Assembly: GCA_046497505.1 (NCBI GenBank)
Contig: JAWOFN010000112.1
Location: 26,473 to 90,472 of the forward strand
Direction: 5' to 3'
Origin: JAWOFN01 sp046497505 [NCBI: bacterium]
Lineage (GTDB): Bacteria > Blakebacterota > Blakebacteria > Blakebacterales
Length of the DNA: 64,000 bases
The position numbers and the translations under genes are program-made. Of the stretch, positions 41,336-50,556 are shown piece by piece (position 1 is the stretch's first letter; every line of letters starts with the position of its first letter). The notes under the pieces are model-generated. The model was not told the DNA's origin and did no database searches. It saw only the letters and a program-made list of their open reading frames with translations.

Positions 41336-41962
41336 TTAAGCCTCGCCTTCCTGGTCGTCTTGGGTTTCGGAGGACGGTTGTCCGGCTTCCTCTTCCGCCT
41401 TCTTCTTCGCTTCCTCCTCGGCCTTGCGCCGCTTCTCCTCCGCCTTCTTCTTCTTGTCCTCCTCCACGATCCGCTCAGCCTCGGCGATGTCCTCCTCACT
41501 CATGCGGGAGAACTGGTAGACGTGGTCGGTGATCTCGGTGGCCGAGTACTCGTAATTGGGCGTCATGACGATGCACTCGGTGGGACACGGATAGGTGCAG
41601 AGGGCGCAGTAGCAGCACTTCGCCATGTCGATCTTGAAGGAGGGGAGCCAGAAGTTGATCGGGTTGCCCGAAGAGGACTTCCCAAGGTCCGCGTCCTTGG
41701 GCGACTTGATCGTGTCGATCGTGATGCAGTCCACCGGGCAGGCCCGCTCGCACTGCCGGCAGCCGATGCAGTCCTCGATGACGACATGCAGCCGGTGACG
41801 TGTGCGGTCGGGCAGTTCCGCCTTCTCACGGGGGTACTGCACCGTGGCGGAACGGGTGAAGATGTGCCGTGAGGCGGTGGTCCAGGCCGAAAGGGTGGTG
41901 GACACCGCCTTCGCGATGTTGCCGAAGTAGTCCTTCACCGGCGATGTGCTCGTTGTCGGCAT
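41336..41962 (-). CDS. nuoI: NADH-quinone oxidoreductase subunit I with charged tail
   Basis: 208 residues. Two 4Fe-4S sites: CIGCRQCERACPVDC and CCYCALCTYPCPTEC, which hand electrons from NuoB-side clusters. The N-terminal amphipathic helix is typical. The last 55 residues form a Lys/Glu/Ala coiled coil (EERIVEEDKKKK-like, then AEEKRRKAEEEAKKKAEEEA) not found in most NuoI. It may replace contacts normally made by NuoG/NuoEF, which are missing from this operon. Confidence 0.95.
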   Translation of the reverse strand: MPTTSTSPVKDYFGNIAKAVSTTLSAWTTASRHIFTRSATVQYPREKAELPDRTRHRLHVVIEDCIGCRQCERACPVDCITIDTIKSPKDADLGKSSSGNPINFWLPSFKIDMAKCCYCALCTYPCPTECIVMTPNYEYSATEITDHVYQFSRMSEEDIAEAERIVEEDKKKKAEEKRRKAEEEAKKKAEEEAGQPSSETQDDQEGEA

Positions 41963-41989
41963 CGGTACTCCTTACCAGCCTTTCAGGCC

Positions 41990-42988
41990 CTACAGCATGG
42001 CCAGGACGGACGCCCCGAGCATGCAGATCAGCGCGATAGGGGTCAGGTACTTCCACGACACCACCATGAGCTGGTCCACCCGCAGCCGCGGCACGGACCA
42101 GCGCAGCACGATGATGGCCACGCCCACCAGCACCATCTTGATCACGGTCCAGGCGATGCCGGGGATGAAGTCGAGGAAGGCGAAGGGTGCCATCCAGCCG
42201 CCCAGGTAGACGACGGTGATGATCAGGCCCGCCACGAAGATGTTGCCGTACTCCGCCAGGAAGAACATGGCGAAGCGCATCCCGCTGTACTCGGTGTGGA
42301 AACCCGCCACCAGTTCCGATTCCGACTCCGGCATGTCGAAGGGAAGGCGATTCCCCTCGGCCACGGCGGTCAGGACGAAGACCCCCATGCCGATGAAGTT
42401 GAAGGGGAAGCCCTTGAAGAGGGTCCACTGGAGGACCCCGCCCGCCTGCGACTCGACGATCCCCACCGTGGAGAGGGTGCCGGCGTAGATGAGCGCGGCC
42501 AGGGCAGCGATGCTCGCCGGGATCTCGTAGGAGACGATCTGCGCGGCGCCGCGCATGGAGCCGAAGAGGGCCCACTTGTTGCCGCTGGACCATCCCGCCA
42601 TGAGGATGCCCAGTACCCCCAGGCTGGAGATGGCCAGGAAGTAGAAGATGCCGATGTTCAGGTCCGCGGGGATCAATCCCGCGCTCCAGGGGATCACGAC
42701 CATGGCCCCGATGGCTCCGCCCACCACCAGCGCCGGGGCGATCAGATGCATGACCGGGTCCGCCCTGGCCGGGACCACATCCTCCTTCTGGAGGAGCTTG
42801 AGGGCGTCGGCGATGGGCTGGAGGATGCCGTGGTAGCGGCCCACCTCCATGGGGCCCAGCCGGTCCTGCATGAACCCTGCGGTCTTCCGCTCGGCCAAGG
42901 TCAGGATCAGGGCGGCCACCGCGAAGAAGATCAGGATGATGACCGACCAGATCACCATGTCAGCGAAGGGCCAGGGCGTGAAGGTCAT
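41990..42988 (-). CDS. nuoH: NADH-quinone oxidoreductase subunit H
   Basis: 332 residues, eight membrane helices; forms the quinone chamber. Signatures: LAERKTAGFMQDRLGPMEVG, RGAAQIVSYEIPASIAALAA, AEGNRLPFDMPESESELVAG and FHTEYSGMRFAMFFLAEYGN. It starts inside the nuoD stop (four-base overlap) and is followed by nuoI after 27 bases. Confidence 0.97.
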   Translation of the reverse strand: MTFTPWPFADMVIWSVIILIFFAVAALILTLAERKTAGFMQDRLGPMEVGRYHGILQPIADALKLLQKEDVVPARADPVMHLIAPALVVGGAIGAMVVIPWSAGLIPADLNIGIFYFLAISSLGVLGILMAGWSSGNKWALFGSMRGAAQIVSYEIPASIAALAALIYAGTLSTVGIVESQAGGVLQWTLFKGFPFNFIGMGVFVLTAVAEGNRLPFDMPESESELVAGFHTEYSGMRFAMFFLAEYGNIFVAGLIITVVYLGGWMAPFAFLDFIPGIAWTVIKMVLVGVAIIVLRWSVPRLRVDQLMVVSWKYLTPIALICMLGASVLAML

Positions 42989-44163
42989 CGGTCAACCTCT
43001 CCCAGCACGATGTCGATGCTGCCCAGGATGATGATGAGATCGGCGATCATCGACCCCCTTCCGATCTCCCGGATGCAGCTCAGGTTGCAGTAGGATCCGC
43101 CCCGGGCCCGCACCCGATAGGGTGTGGGGGAGCCGTCCGATACGATGTAGAAGGCCACCTCGCCCCGGGGCGCCTCGTTGCGCGCGTACACCTCGCCCTT
43201 CGGCGGCCGGACCAGTCGGGGTACGTCCTCCCGCACGTCGCTGTCCGGGAGACCGTCGTCCAGGATCTGCCGTATGATCCGTGTCGACTGCTTCATCTCC
43301 TCGTAGCGCACCCAGTAACGGTCCCAGGCGTCTCCCCGGGTCCCCATGGCTCCGGTGCCGAGCGGCACGTCGAACTCGAGCTGGTCGTAGATGCCGTACG
43401 GTTCGTCACGGCGCAGGTCCCAGTCCACCCCGCTCCCGCGGAGCATGGGGCCGCTGCAGCCGTATTCGAGGGCGATCTTCGGCGGGAGCACACCCACGTC
43501 GGCGGTTCGCTCGACGAAGATGTGGTTGTTGGTCATGAGCCGGTCGTACTCGGGCCAGCGTGCCTCCATGTAGCCCAGGAAGTCCAGGACCTTCTGCTCG
43601 AAGCCCTCGGGGATGTCGTGACTCAGACCCCCCACCCACATGAAGTTGTAGAGGAGCCGCCCGCCGCAGGTCATCTCGAAGAGGTCCAGGATCATCTCCC
43701 GGTCCCGGAAGTACCAGAAGAAGGGGGTCTGGGAGCCGGCGTCGTTGCTGAAGGTCCCCAGAGCCACCATGTGACTGGCGATGCGCTGCAGTTCGGCGAA
43801 GATCACCCGCAGCTTCTGGACCCGTTCGTTGACCTCCAGTCCCATGAGCTTCTCCACCGCCACCACCCAGCCGTGCTCCATGTTCATGGCGGCCAGGTAG
43901 TCCATCCGGTCGGTGTAGGGGATGATCTGCTGGTAGTTCTCGTTCTCCGCGTGCTTCTCGAAGTTCCGGTGGAGGTAGCCCAAGTGGGGCCGCACCTCAT
44001 GGACGATCTCGCCGTCGGTGGTCACCTCGAGCCTGAGAACCCCATGGGTGGAGGGGTGCTGCGGACCGAAGTTCACCACGAACTCGTCCGTCCGGTATTC
44101 GATCCCGGGGTCCTCGAGGGATCCCAGGTAGAAATCCTTGTGAACGGTCAGCTTCTCAGCCAC
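42985..44163 (-). CDS. nuoD: NADH-quinone oxidoreductase subunit D
   Basis: 392 residues, the 49-kDa subunit lining the quinone site. Conserved FGPQHPSTHGVLRLEVTTDG with the quinone-binding His, HLGYLHRNFEKHAENENYQQ, RLLYNFMWVGGLSHDIPEGF, and the C-terminal SDGSPTPYRVRARG and ADLIIILGSIDIVLGEVDR. It starts three bases after the nuoC stop. Confidence 0.97.
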   Translation of the reverse strand: MAEKLTVHKDFYLGSLEDPGIEYRTDEFVVNFGPQHPSTHGVLRLEVTTDGEIVHEVRPHLGYLHRNFEKHAENENYQQIIPYTDRMDYLAAMNMEHGWVVAVEKLMGLEVNERVQKLRVIFAELQRIASHMVALGTFSNDAGSQTPFFWYFRDREMILDLFEMTCGGRLLYNFMWVGGLSHDIPEGFEQKVLDFLGYMEARWPEYDRLMTNNHIFVERTADVGVLPPKIALEYGCSGPMLRGSGVDWDLRRDEPYGIYDQLEFDVPLGTGAMGTRGDAWDRYWVRYEEMKQSTRIIRQILDDGLPDSDVREDVPRLVRPPKGEVYARNEAPRGEVAFYIVSDGSPTPYRVRARGGSYCNLSCIREIGRGSMIADLIIILGSIDIVLGEVDR

Positions 44164-44166
44164 GGG

Positions 44167-44757
44167 TCAAGCCTCCCCGCCCTCGGAAGCCGCTTCCCTC
44201 GGCCCCTCGTAGAGCATGCTTCCGGGCATCCGGTACACGTCCGGGATGCCGTGGTATTCCAGGGGGAACGTGTAGTCCTTGCGGAGCGGGTGCCCGTCCC
44301 AGTCGTCGGGCAGCAGGATGCGTCGGTGGTCGGGATGACCCGTGAAGCGCACGCCCACCAGGTCGTAGGTCTCCCGCTCGTGCCAGTCGGCCGCCTTCCA
44401 GACCTCGGCCGCGCTCTCCACTTCCGGGAGCTCACCCTTCTCGGGACGGTCCAGAGGGATCCGGACATGCAGCCACTCGGCACGGTTGCGGCTGTAGAGG
44501 GTGTATACCACCTCGATACGGCCCTCGCCCGGCCCCCGGTCGATGCCCGTGACCATGTGACAGGTCTCGAACTTCAGCTCGTCCTTGAGGAAGGGGGCCG
44601 CCTCGGCCCAGTGCGCCTTGTCCAGGGTGACGGTGGGATCGACCCTCTCCTCCTCCACCGTGCACTGCTCTCCGTACTTCTCGGCCAGCTTCCGGGCTGC
44701 GGTATCGGACTCCGAGACCCAGGGGGCGTGCTGGACCTCCTGCTCGTTCTCGCTCAT
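44167..44757 (-). CDS. nuoC: NADH-quinone oxidoreductase subunit C
   Basis: 196 residues, the 30-kDa subunit. Signature WKAADWHERETYDLVGVRFT and GHPDHRRILLPDDWDGHPLRK. Separate from nuoD, unlike the fused nuoCD of enterobacteria. N-terminus is acidic (MSENEQEVQHAPWVSESD). Confidence 0.97.
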   Translation of the reverse strand: MSENEQEVQHAPWVSESDTAARKLAEKYGEQCTVEEERVDPTVTLDKAHWAEAAPFLKDELKFETCHMVTGIDRGPGEGRIEVVYTLYSRNRAEWLHVRIPLDRPEKGELPEVESAAEVWKAADWHERETYDLVGVRFTGHPDHRRILLPDDWDGHPLRKDYTFPLEYHGIPDVYRMPGSMLYEGPREAASEGGEA

Positions 44758-44760
44758 CCG

Positions 44761-45546
44761 TCAGTCTTCCTTGTTGGCCAGCATGGCGTATTCGTCCAGG
44801 TTGGGACGCTGGGGCTGGTTCTTCTCGGGATCCTCGGCGAAGACCTGCTTCCGGGTCTCCGGACCGAGTTCGCCTTCCGGCACCTCGGGGGTCCAGAGGG
44901 ATCCGATCTTGTACCCCAGCACCCGCTCCTTCTCGATCTTCTTCTTCAGGAGCAGGAATGCCTCGATGAGGGTCTCGGGACGGGGGGGACAGCCGGGAGC
45001 GTAGACATCCACGGGGATGATCTTGTCCACCCCCTTGACCACGTGGTAGCCGTGCTTCCAGTAGGGGCCTCCGCAGTTGGCGCACGAACCCATGCTGATC
45101 ACGTAGCGGGGCTCGGCCAGCTGCTCGTAGAGACGCTTGATGCGCAGCCCCATCTTGTAGGTCACCGTCCCGGATACGATTATCACGTCGCTCTGCCGCG
45201 GCGTGTTCCGCATCACCTCGTATCCGTGCCGGGACATGTCGAAGCGGGTCGCCAGCGTGGCCATCATCTCGATCGCGCAGCAGGCCAGGCCGAAGCCCAT
45301 GGGCCAGATGGATCGGGCCCTGCCCCAGGAGAGGAGCTTGTCCACGCTGGTCATGAGGACCGACTCGCTCAGGGACCGTACCAGGGAGGGCATCCCGGGC
45401 GTGGCTTCCTTCGGAGGGAGATCGTAGGGGTCCCTGTCCACCACCAGCTTCGCGGAATCGGTGGCCGGGTCTTCCCCGATGGCCTTGACGTCTTTGACCT
45501 CGATGAAACCGGTCTCGACGTTGCGCGGCTTCTTGCTGTCCGCCAT
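44761..45546 (-). CDS. nuoB: NADH-quinone oxidoreductase subunit B
   Basis: 261 residues, carrying the N2 cluster: Cys pair in [10 protein letters not shown], Cys in [12 protein letters not shown] and Cys in [15 protein letters not shown] 45546 is chosen because it gives [14 protein letters not shown]; longer starts overlap nuoA. There are N-terminal (about 60 residues) and C-terminal (about 40) extensions relative to the 160-180 residue norm, both acidic. Confidence 0.96.
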   Translation of the reverse strand: MADSKKPRNVETGFIEVKDVKAIGEDPATDSAKLVVDRDPYDLPPKEATPGMPSLVRSLSESVLMTSVDKLLSWGRARSIWPMGFGLACCAIEMMATLATRFDMSRHGYEVMRNTPRQSDVIIVSGTVTYKMGLRIKRLYEQLAEPRYVISMGSCANCGGPYWKHGYHVVKGVDKIIPVDVYAPGCPPRPETLIEAFLLLKKKIEKERVLGYKIGSLWTPEVPEGELGPETRKQVFAEDPEKNQPQRPNLDEYAMLANKED

Positions 45547-45551
45547 GCGGT

Positions 45552-46028
45552 TCACTCTCCTGCCGTCGTGGCGCGTGGGGTGGTCGCCGCCCCGTGGTGC
45601 TTGAAGATCGCCTCCTCGGGCATCTCGACGTCTTCGCCGGTGAAGGCGGGACGGGGCTTCACCCAGTCCAGGTCCCCCTTGGCCCAGGCGTAGACCAGGC
45701 CGAGGGCCAGGATGGAGATGAAGATGACCCCCTTGATGAAGGTGATGAGGCCTCTGCCCGCCGCCACTTCGTCCCCGAAGATGATGGCCCACGGGAACAT
45801 GAAGAGGATCTCCGCCTCGAAGATGATGAAGGTCAGGGCCACGGTGTAGAACCGGAAGTTGTACCGGATCCGCGCTTCCCCCTTCGGCTCCTCCCCGCAC
45901 TCGTAGGTGGCCAGCTTCTCCGGATCGGGATTCCGCGGCTGGAGGAGTCTCGAAACGAGTATGCTGATGAAGACGAAGGCGGCCCCTGCGGCGAGGAAGA
46001 CCAGGATGGTACCGAATTCTCCGCGCAT
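45552..46028 (-). CDS. nuoA: NADH-quinone oxidoreductase subunit A
   Basis: 158 residues from ATG 46028, preceded by GGAG. Three membrane helices and the conserved [20 protein letters not shown] loop and [13 protein letters not shown] segment. The C-terminus has an extra hydrophilic tail of about 30 residues. First gene of the eleven-gene nuo operon, about 58 bases after the predicted transcription start. Confidence 0.96.
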   Translation of the reverse strand: MRGEFGTILVFLAAGAAFVFISILVSRLLQPRNPDPEKLATYECGEEPKGEARIRYNFRFYTVALTFIIFEAEILFMFPWAIIFGDEVAAGRGLITFIKGVIFISILALGLVYAWAKGDLDWVKPRPAFTGEDVEMPEEAIFKHHGAATTPRATTAGE

Positions 46029-46088
46029 AGAAGAGGACTCCAAGCAGGTCGTTCTGGCAGGCGCTGGAAACCGTGTGTTCGCGGCCTA

Positions 46089-46128
46089 CCGAGAAGGTAT
46101 CTCGGACAAAGGAGTCGTCAACTCCTTT
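46089..46128 (-). promoter_or_regulatory. nuo operon promoter with two inverted repeats
   Basis: On the minus strand TTGACG (46116-46121) and TACCTT (46094-46099) with a 16-base spacer form a sigma-70-like promoter. AAAGGAGT/ACTCCTTT (46108-46115 and 46121-46128, five-base loop) brackets the -35 box, and CCGAGA/TCTCGG (46089-46094 and 46100-46105, five-base loop) brackets the -10 box. Two separate palindromes on one promoter suggest one or two repressors. Confidence 0.6.
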
Positions 46129-46220
46129 CCATCCCTAATAGCTCCTGTATACGGATGTATCACGACACTCCGGGGGAGACCATGACCTGCGACCCCTCCA
46201 GCAGCCGGGGGCTCGGCCCG

Positions 46221-47087
46221 TCACCCCATCGAGGAGGGGGACGAGGAGGAGGTCCGTCGGGCTGGAGGGGATGTCGGGACCCGCTCCAGGGGGAGGATGG
46301 TGCAGGTGGGCCCTCCACCCCCTTTGCCGTACTCGGAGAGATCCAGCGCGTGTACCCGGATCCCCCGCTCCGTCAGGGCCTCCGCGGTACGCGGCGCCTC
46401 GGAGGCATCCACGATCGCCTCCTCCTCCGAGAGACAGATGACGTTCATGCTGTTCGCTCTGGAGTGCTCGAGCGGGACGACGGTGAAGCCCCGGAAGAAG
46501 TCGTCGGGGAAGAGCCCGGATGCGCACAGCACCGTCCGGGGACCGATCATGCTCATCATGCCCCCGATGTGCATGTACTGGTAGTTCACGGGAGCGGTAC
46601 GCACCTCATACCCCTGGTCCTCCAGCAGCCGGCTGACCTGTTCCGCCCCCTCCCGGTTGGTCCGGGCGGATGAACCCACGAAGGCCACCTCCCCGGCCAG
46701 GATCACATCCCCGCCCTCCACCGTCCCCGGCTCCTCGATCTCTCCCGTACAGGGCATCCCCAGCGCGCTCAGTGTCTCCGACATCCAGATCGCCTCACCC
46801 GCACGGGAGGGGAGCGACATCCGGAGCTGGAGATGACCGAACGGGGTCACCAGGGCCGTGTCCCGCACGAAGACCGAGTTCGGGTGCCCGGGCAGTTCCG
46901 GGACCTCCACCACCTCCGCCCCGCCTGAGGCCAGGGCGGTCCGAAGCCCTCGATACTGCTCCCGGACGGTCTCCTCGTCGGCGGGCTCGAGCATCCCGTG
47001 TTCGTCGGGCACCTCGACGCCCGTGTAGGCATCACCCGGAGGACAGACGAGTACGCGCGTCAGGCGCTCACCTTCGTTGCGGAGCAT
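46221..47087 (-). CDS. dimethylarginine dimethylaminohydrolase-like (DDAH/amidinotransferase fold)
   Basis: 288 residues with the five-bladed pentein fold. Catalytic features of DDAH: PGHPNSVFVRDTALVTPFGH (Asp), EPGTVEGGDVILAGEVAFVG (Glu/Asp), QYMHIGGMMSMIG (His) and the C-terminal nucleophile Cys in GGGGPTCTILPLER. It would hydrolyse methylated arginines to citrulline, or deiminate a related guanidine. The last 20 residues are Ser/Pro-rich. Lies upstream of the nuo promoter in the same direction. Confidence 0.9.
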   Translation of the reverse strand: MLRNEGERLTRVLVCPPGDAYTGVEVPDEHGMLEPADEETVREQYRGLRTALASGGAEVVEVPELPGHPNSVFVRDTALVTPFGHLQLRMSLPSRAGEAIWMSETLSALGMPCTGEIEEPGTVEGGDVILAGEVAFVGSSARTNREGAEQVSRLLEDQGYEVRTAPVNYQYMHIGGMMSMIGPRTVLCASGLFPDDFFRGFTVVPLEHSRANSMNVICLSEEEAIVDASEAPRTAEALTERGIRVHALDLSEYGKGGGGPTCTILPLERVPTSPPARRTSSSSPSSMG

Positions 47088-47117
47088 GGCTCTCTCCCTT
47101 CGCGAGCGGCGGGGGGC

Positions 47118-47897
47118 CTACGGGGCGGCCCGGTCCATCAAGCCCTCCTCGTCGTCCAGGTAGGCCAGGAAACTGTCCGCCGCGTCCCGGAAGCGACCCG
47201 GACGGGTCCACATCACCGGATGGTCTCCCTGGCCGAGCAGGATCAGCTCGCTCCGGGGGATCTGCCCCGCCATCTCCAGCATCTGCGCCGGCGCCTCATG
47301 GAGGACGGTGTCCCGGAGCCCACCGGTGAGCAGGACCGGACAGCCTATCTCCGAGAGTTCTGCTTCGAACCACCCTCCACCATGCTCCGCGAGACGCAGA
47401 AGGAGGGCGCTGTCCGCTTCCACCACCTCCTCCCAGTCCTGGCCGTGAGCATGCCGCCAGAACGCGGTGGTCTCCGGCGAACGCTCCCGTCTCCTGGCCA
47501 CCTCCCGCCTCAGCACCTCCGGGGGCTGACGCATCACGCAGCTGTCGGCGATCACACCCCGGACCCGGTCGGGAGACTCCAGAGCCAGGCGCAGGGCAAT
47601 CACTGCTCCCCCGCTGCTCCCCATGAGCACCGCGCGATCGACCGATAGGTGGTCCATCAATCCTCCAGCTGCCCGCGCACCCTGCATCCACCAGTCGTCC
47701 GGCCACTCCTCGAGCCGATCGGAGCGCCCGGTACCCGGGAGATCGAGGGAGACCGCATGGTATCGCTGACCGAAATGCTTCAGCTCCCCCGCGTGGGCCG
47801 CCGAGGATGCCGTGTTCCCGGGGAGAATGATGACCAGGGGTCCCTCCCCCTGCTCCCTGTAGAAGAGGCGGTGATCACCGTACGAGAAGTGAGGCAT
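47118..47897 (-). CDS. alpha/beta hydrolase
   Basis: 259 residues from ATG 47897 (GGGAG six bases upstream; an in-frame ATG at 47909 is possible). Oxyanion segment LVIILPGNTASSAAHAG, nucleophile elbow LMGSSGGAVIAL (Ser), acid in LLTGGLRDTVLHEAPA (Asp) and His in LGQGDHPVMWTRPG. Substrate unknown. Signal peptide absent, so cytoplasmic. Follows the DDAH-like gene direction with a 30-base gap. Confidence 0.88.
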   Translation of the reverse strand: MPHFSYGDHRLFYREQGEGPLVIILPGNTASSAAHAGELKHFGQRYHAVSLDLPGTGRSDRLEEWPDDWWMQGARAAGGLMDHLSVDRAVLMGSSGGAVIALRLALESPDRVRGVIADSCVMRQPPEVLRREVARRRERSPETTAFWRHAHGQDWEEVVEADSALLLRLAEHGGGWFEAELSEIGCPVLLTGGLRDTVLHEAPAQMLEMAGQIPRSELILLGQGDHPVMWTRPGRFRDAADSFLAYLDDEEGLMDRAAP

Positions 47898-48009
47898 GGC
47901 GGCTCCCATCCGTTCCAGGCGGCAGCTGCGGGAGGGTCGGACCGGCTGTGACGGAACAGGGCACCCCGTCCGATCCGGCGGGATGCCCTGTACGTACCTC
48001 AGACTCCGT

Positions 48010-50556
48010 TCAGCGGTTCCTGGCCCCGTACTTCCGCCAGTGCCGGCTGAACTTGTCGTCCCACGGCACCTTCACCCCCCGGATGAACATCATGTGCACC
48101 TGGGTGGTGTAGGCGATGGGGTTGCCGGTCGTGACGATCAGGTTGGCCGTCTTCCCCACCTCGATGCTCCCCAATTCCTCCTCCATCCCCAGGATGCGGG
48201 CCGGGGCGATGGTGAGCATCTCCAGAGCCTTCTCGGAGGGCAGCCCGAAGGCGGTGGCCATCCCCGCCTCGTAGGTGACGCTGAAGATGTTGGCCGTGCT
48301 GCCGCTCATCAGGGCGAAATCGATGCCCGCCTCGTGGAGGATCGCCGGGGCGGCGAAGTGCACGTCGTACGGCTCCTCACGGCCCGGGCTGGCGTGCACG
48401 CCTCCGAAGATGAGCTTCACGCCGTGTTCGGAGAGGAAGTCGGTCATCTTCCAGGCGTCCCGGGCTCCCCGGATCACATAGCGCAGTCCCATCTCCTCGG
48501 CGAAACCAACCGCTTCGCGGATCTGGTCTTCGCTGCCCGCTTCGATGATGACCAGTTCCTCACCCGAAGCGGCATCCGCGAGCCCGTCCATCCGGAGGTC
48601 GTTCCGGAACCCGGGGAGTTCGCCCCGGGAGGCCATCTCCCGGCGGACGGCATAGGCCTTCGCCTCCCGGAACCACCGGCGGAGCTCCTCCGCCCTCTCC
48701 CCGGAAGGTCCTCCCCGGCGGCCTCGTCCGCGGCCTCCCCAGTTAATCCGCAGACCCGCCCGGGCCTTCTGTGTCATGCCCGAGGGGGTCCAACCCCAGA
48801 GGTCCACCAGGCTGTCGTAGCCGGGGATGACGCCGCTGGTCAGGCCGGTGACCACCGTGGTGATGCCCCCGACCCGCTGGGACTGGAGCATCTCGCTGGC
48901 CATGTTCACCGCGATGTATGCCTCCAGATGCGGGTTGTAGTCCCCGATCTCGAAGCGGTCCGCGGCTCCCGCCATGCCCCCCGCCTCCTCCAGGCCCGCT
49001 CCGGTCCCGGCGTCGATGAGCCCGGGGTACACGAACCTGCCGCTCACATCGATTCGCTCGACATCGGACGGGACCGTCACGTCACGGCCCACCGCGGCGA
49101 TCCGCCCGTCCCGGATCAGGACCGTCCCCCCCGGGATGGCCGGTCCGGTGACCGGCACGACCGTGCCGCCCACCAGGGCGTAGTCGTCCACCGAGGTGTC
49201 GGTGAGGGCGAAGTCGATGTCGGGACGCCCCGGGTAACGTTCCTCGTCCTCCGGCACCTGTGTCCCGCTGAAACCCTCGACCCAGGAGTCGGCCGTATCG
49301 GTGAGGGAGCGGTCGAAGAAGACCTCGCCGTCGATGATGGTCACCTCACAGCGGGCGGGAGCGTGAAGGGGGTAGTGACTGAAGATGGCCAGCGTACCGT
49401 CCTTCCCCACCTCGATGCTCCCCAGACGGTCCTGGAGATGCAGGTTCGCGGCCGGGTTCAGGGTGACCATCTTCAGGGCCTCGTTCTCCGGTACCCCGCC
49501 GTACCGCACGGCCCGTGCCGCCTCCTGATAGAGACGCCGGACCCGTTCACCGGAATCGGAGTTCATGTCCACCCTCGCGCCGGCCTTGTGCATGATGGCC
49601 GCCTTGTACGGGATGGCGTCGTACGCCTCGATCTTGTAGCCCCAGGAATCCGCGAAGATGGAGGAGCCCCACCCCTTCTCGGCCAGTTCGGGGGCGATCA
49701 TGTACCCTGCCAGGACGTGCTCGAAGGTCCCCGGGGGGATGCCGAACTCCTCGCAGACCTCCATGAACATGATCGTCTCGTCGGCACGGTAGGTGTGACA
49801 GCGTGGGACCACCTCTCCCTCCAGCACATCCACCAGGACCTCAAGCTGCAGGTCGCGCTTCGGCGGGATGGGGTCGGCGCCCCGCTGCTTCTTCGCCTCC
49901 TCGTACTCCTCCCACGCTCTCCGGTAGTCCTGCGCCTTCGTGAACGCCTCCCGGAGGATCTCGGCCACTCCGGACCGGCTCCGGGGGAAGCGGGTGGGAT
50001 CGCTGCTCCTGCTCTGCCGCACGTTCTCACCCAGGGCGAACTTCAGCGTGGGCTTGGCCCCCCCGAAGACCAGTTCCCCCCAGGGACGTCCCCACTTCAG
50101 CTTGATGACCTCGTTCCGTCCCCCGATGGGGTTGGCGGAGCCGTGCATGGTGTGTATGACCCCCACTCCTCCCGCAAGCGCCGTGAAGAAGGAGGGGTCG
50201 TCGTGGGCGATGACGTCGGAGATGTCCGCCTCGGGCACCACCGCCCTCGAACCCTCGTTGATCCCGCGGTCGATCCCCATGTGGGAGTGGTCGTCGATGA
50301 TGGCGGGCATGACGAACCGTCCCGCGGCATCGATGACGCGTACACCTCGAGGAGCGCTCAGGTCCTTCCCGATCCGTGCGATCTTCCCGTCACGGACGAG
50401 AACGTCGGTGCCGGGGAGGTCGCCCCCGGTGATGGTGAGGACGGTACCTCCCTTGATGAGGAGGTCCTGGGCCGATACCTGCCCGGCCCACACGCCGCCC
50501 AGAAGGAGGGCCGCGATGAGGGCCGCTGTCAGTTTCCATCGGTTCGGTGCTCTCAT
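48010..50556 (-). CDS. exported double amidohydrolase-superfamily protein
   Basis: 848 residues with a signal peptide (KLTAALIAALLLGGVWAGQV) and two amidohydrolase units. The first (about 30-440) retains the metal motif IIDDHSHMGID, while the second (about 470-840) has GLIDAGTGAGLEE in that place and FALMSGSTANIF where an Asp would be expected, so it appears metal-poor or inactive. Segments such as LGSIEVGKDGTLAIF and LGSIEVGKTANLIV end each unit. Family members are imidazolonepropionase-like. Substrate unknown; periplasmic. Confidence 0.85.
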   Translation of the reverse strand: MRAPNRWKLTAALIAALLLGGVWAGQVSAQDLLIKGGTVLTITGGDLPGTDVLVRDGKIARIGKDLSAPRGVRVIDAAGRFVMPAIIDDHSHMGIDRGINEGSRAVVPEADISDVIAHDDPSFFTALAGGVGVIHTMHGSANPIGGRNEVIKLKWGRPWGELVFGGAKPTLKFALGENVRQSRSSDPTRFPRSRSGVAEILREAFTKAQDYRRAWEEYEEAKKQRGADPIPPKRDLQLEVLVDVLEGEVVPRCHTYRADETIMFMEVCEEFGIPPGTFEHVLAGYMIAPELAEKGWGSSIFADSWGYKIEAYDAIPYKAAIMHKAGARVDMNSDSGERVRRLYQEAARAVRYGGVPENEALKMVTLNPAANLHLQDRLGSIEVGKDGTLAIFSHYPLHAPARCEVTIIDGEVFFDRSLTDTADSWVEGFSGTQVPEDEERYPGRPDIDFALTDTSVDDYALVGGTVVPVTGPAIPGGTVLIRDGRIAAVGRDVTVPSDVERIDVSGRFVYPGLIDAGTGAGLEEAGGMAGAADRFEIGDYNPHLEAYIAVNMASEMLQSQRVGGITTVVTGLTSGVIPGYDSLVDLWGWTPSGMTQKARAGLRINWGGRGRGRRGGPSGERAEELRRWFREAKAYAVRREMASRGELPGFRNDLRMDGLADAASGEELVIIEAGSEDQIREAVGFAEEMGLRYVIRGARDAWKMTDFLSEHGVKLIFGGVHASPGREEPYDVHFAAPAILHEAGIDFALMSGSTANIFSVTYEAGMATAFGLPSEKALEMLTIAPARILGMEEELGSIEVGKTANLIVTTGNPIAYTTQVHMMFIRGVKVPWDDKFSRHWRKYGARNR

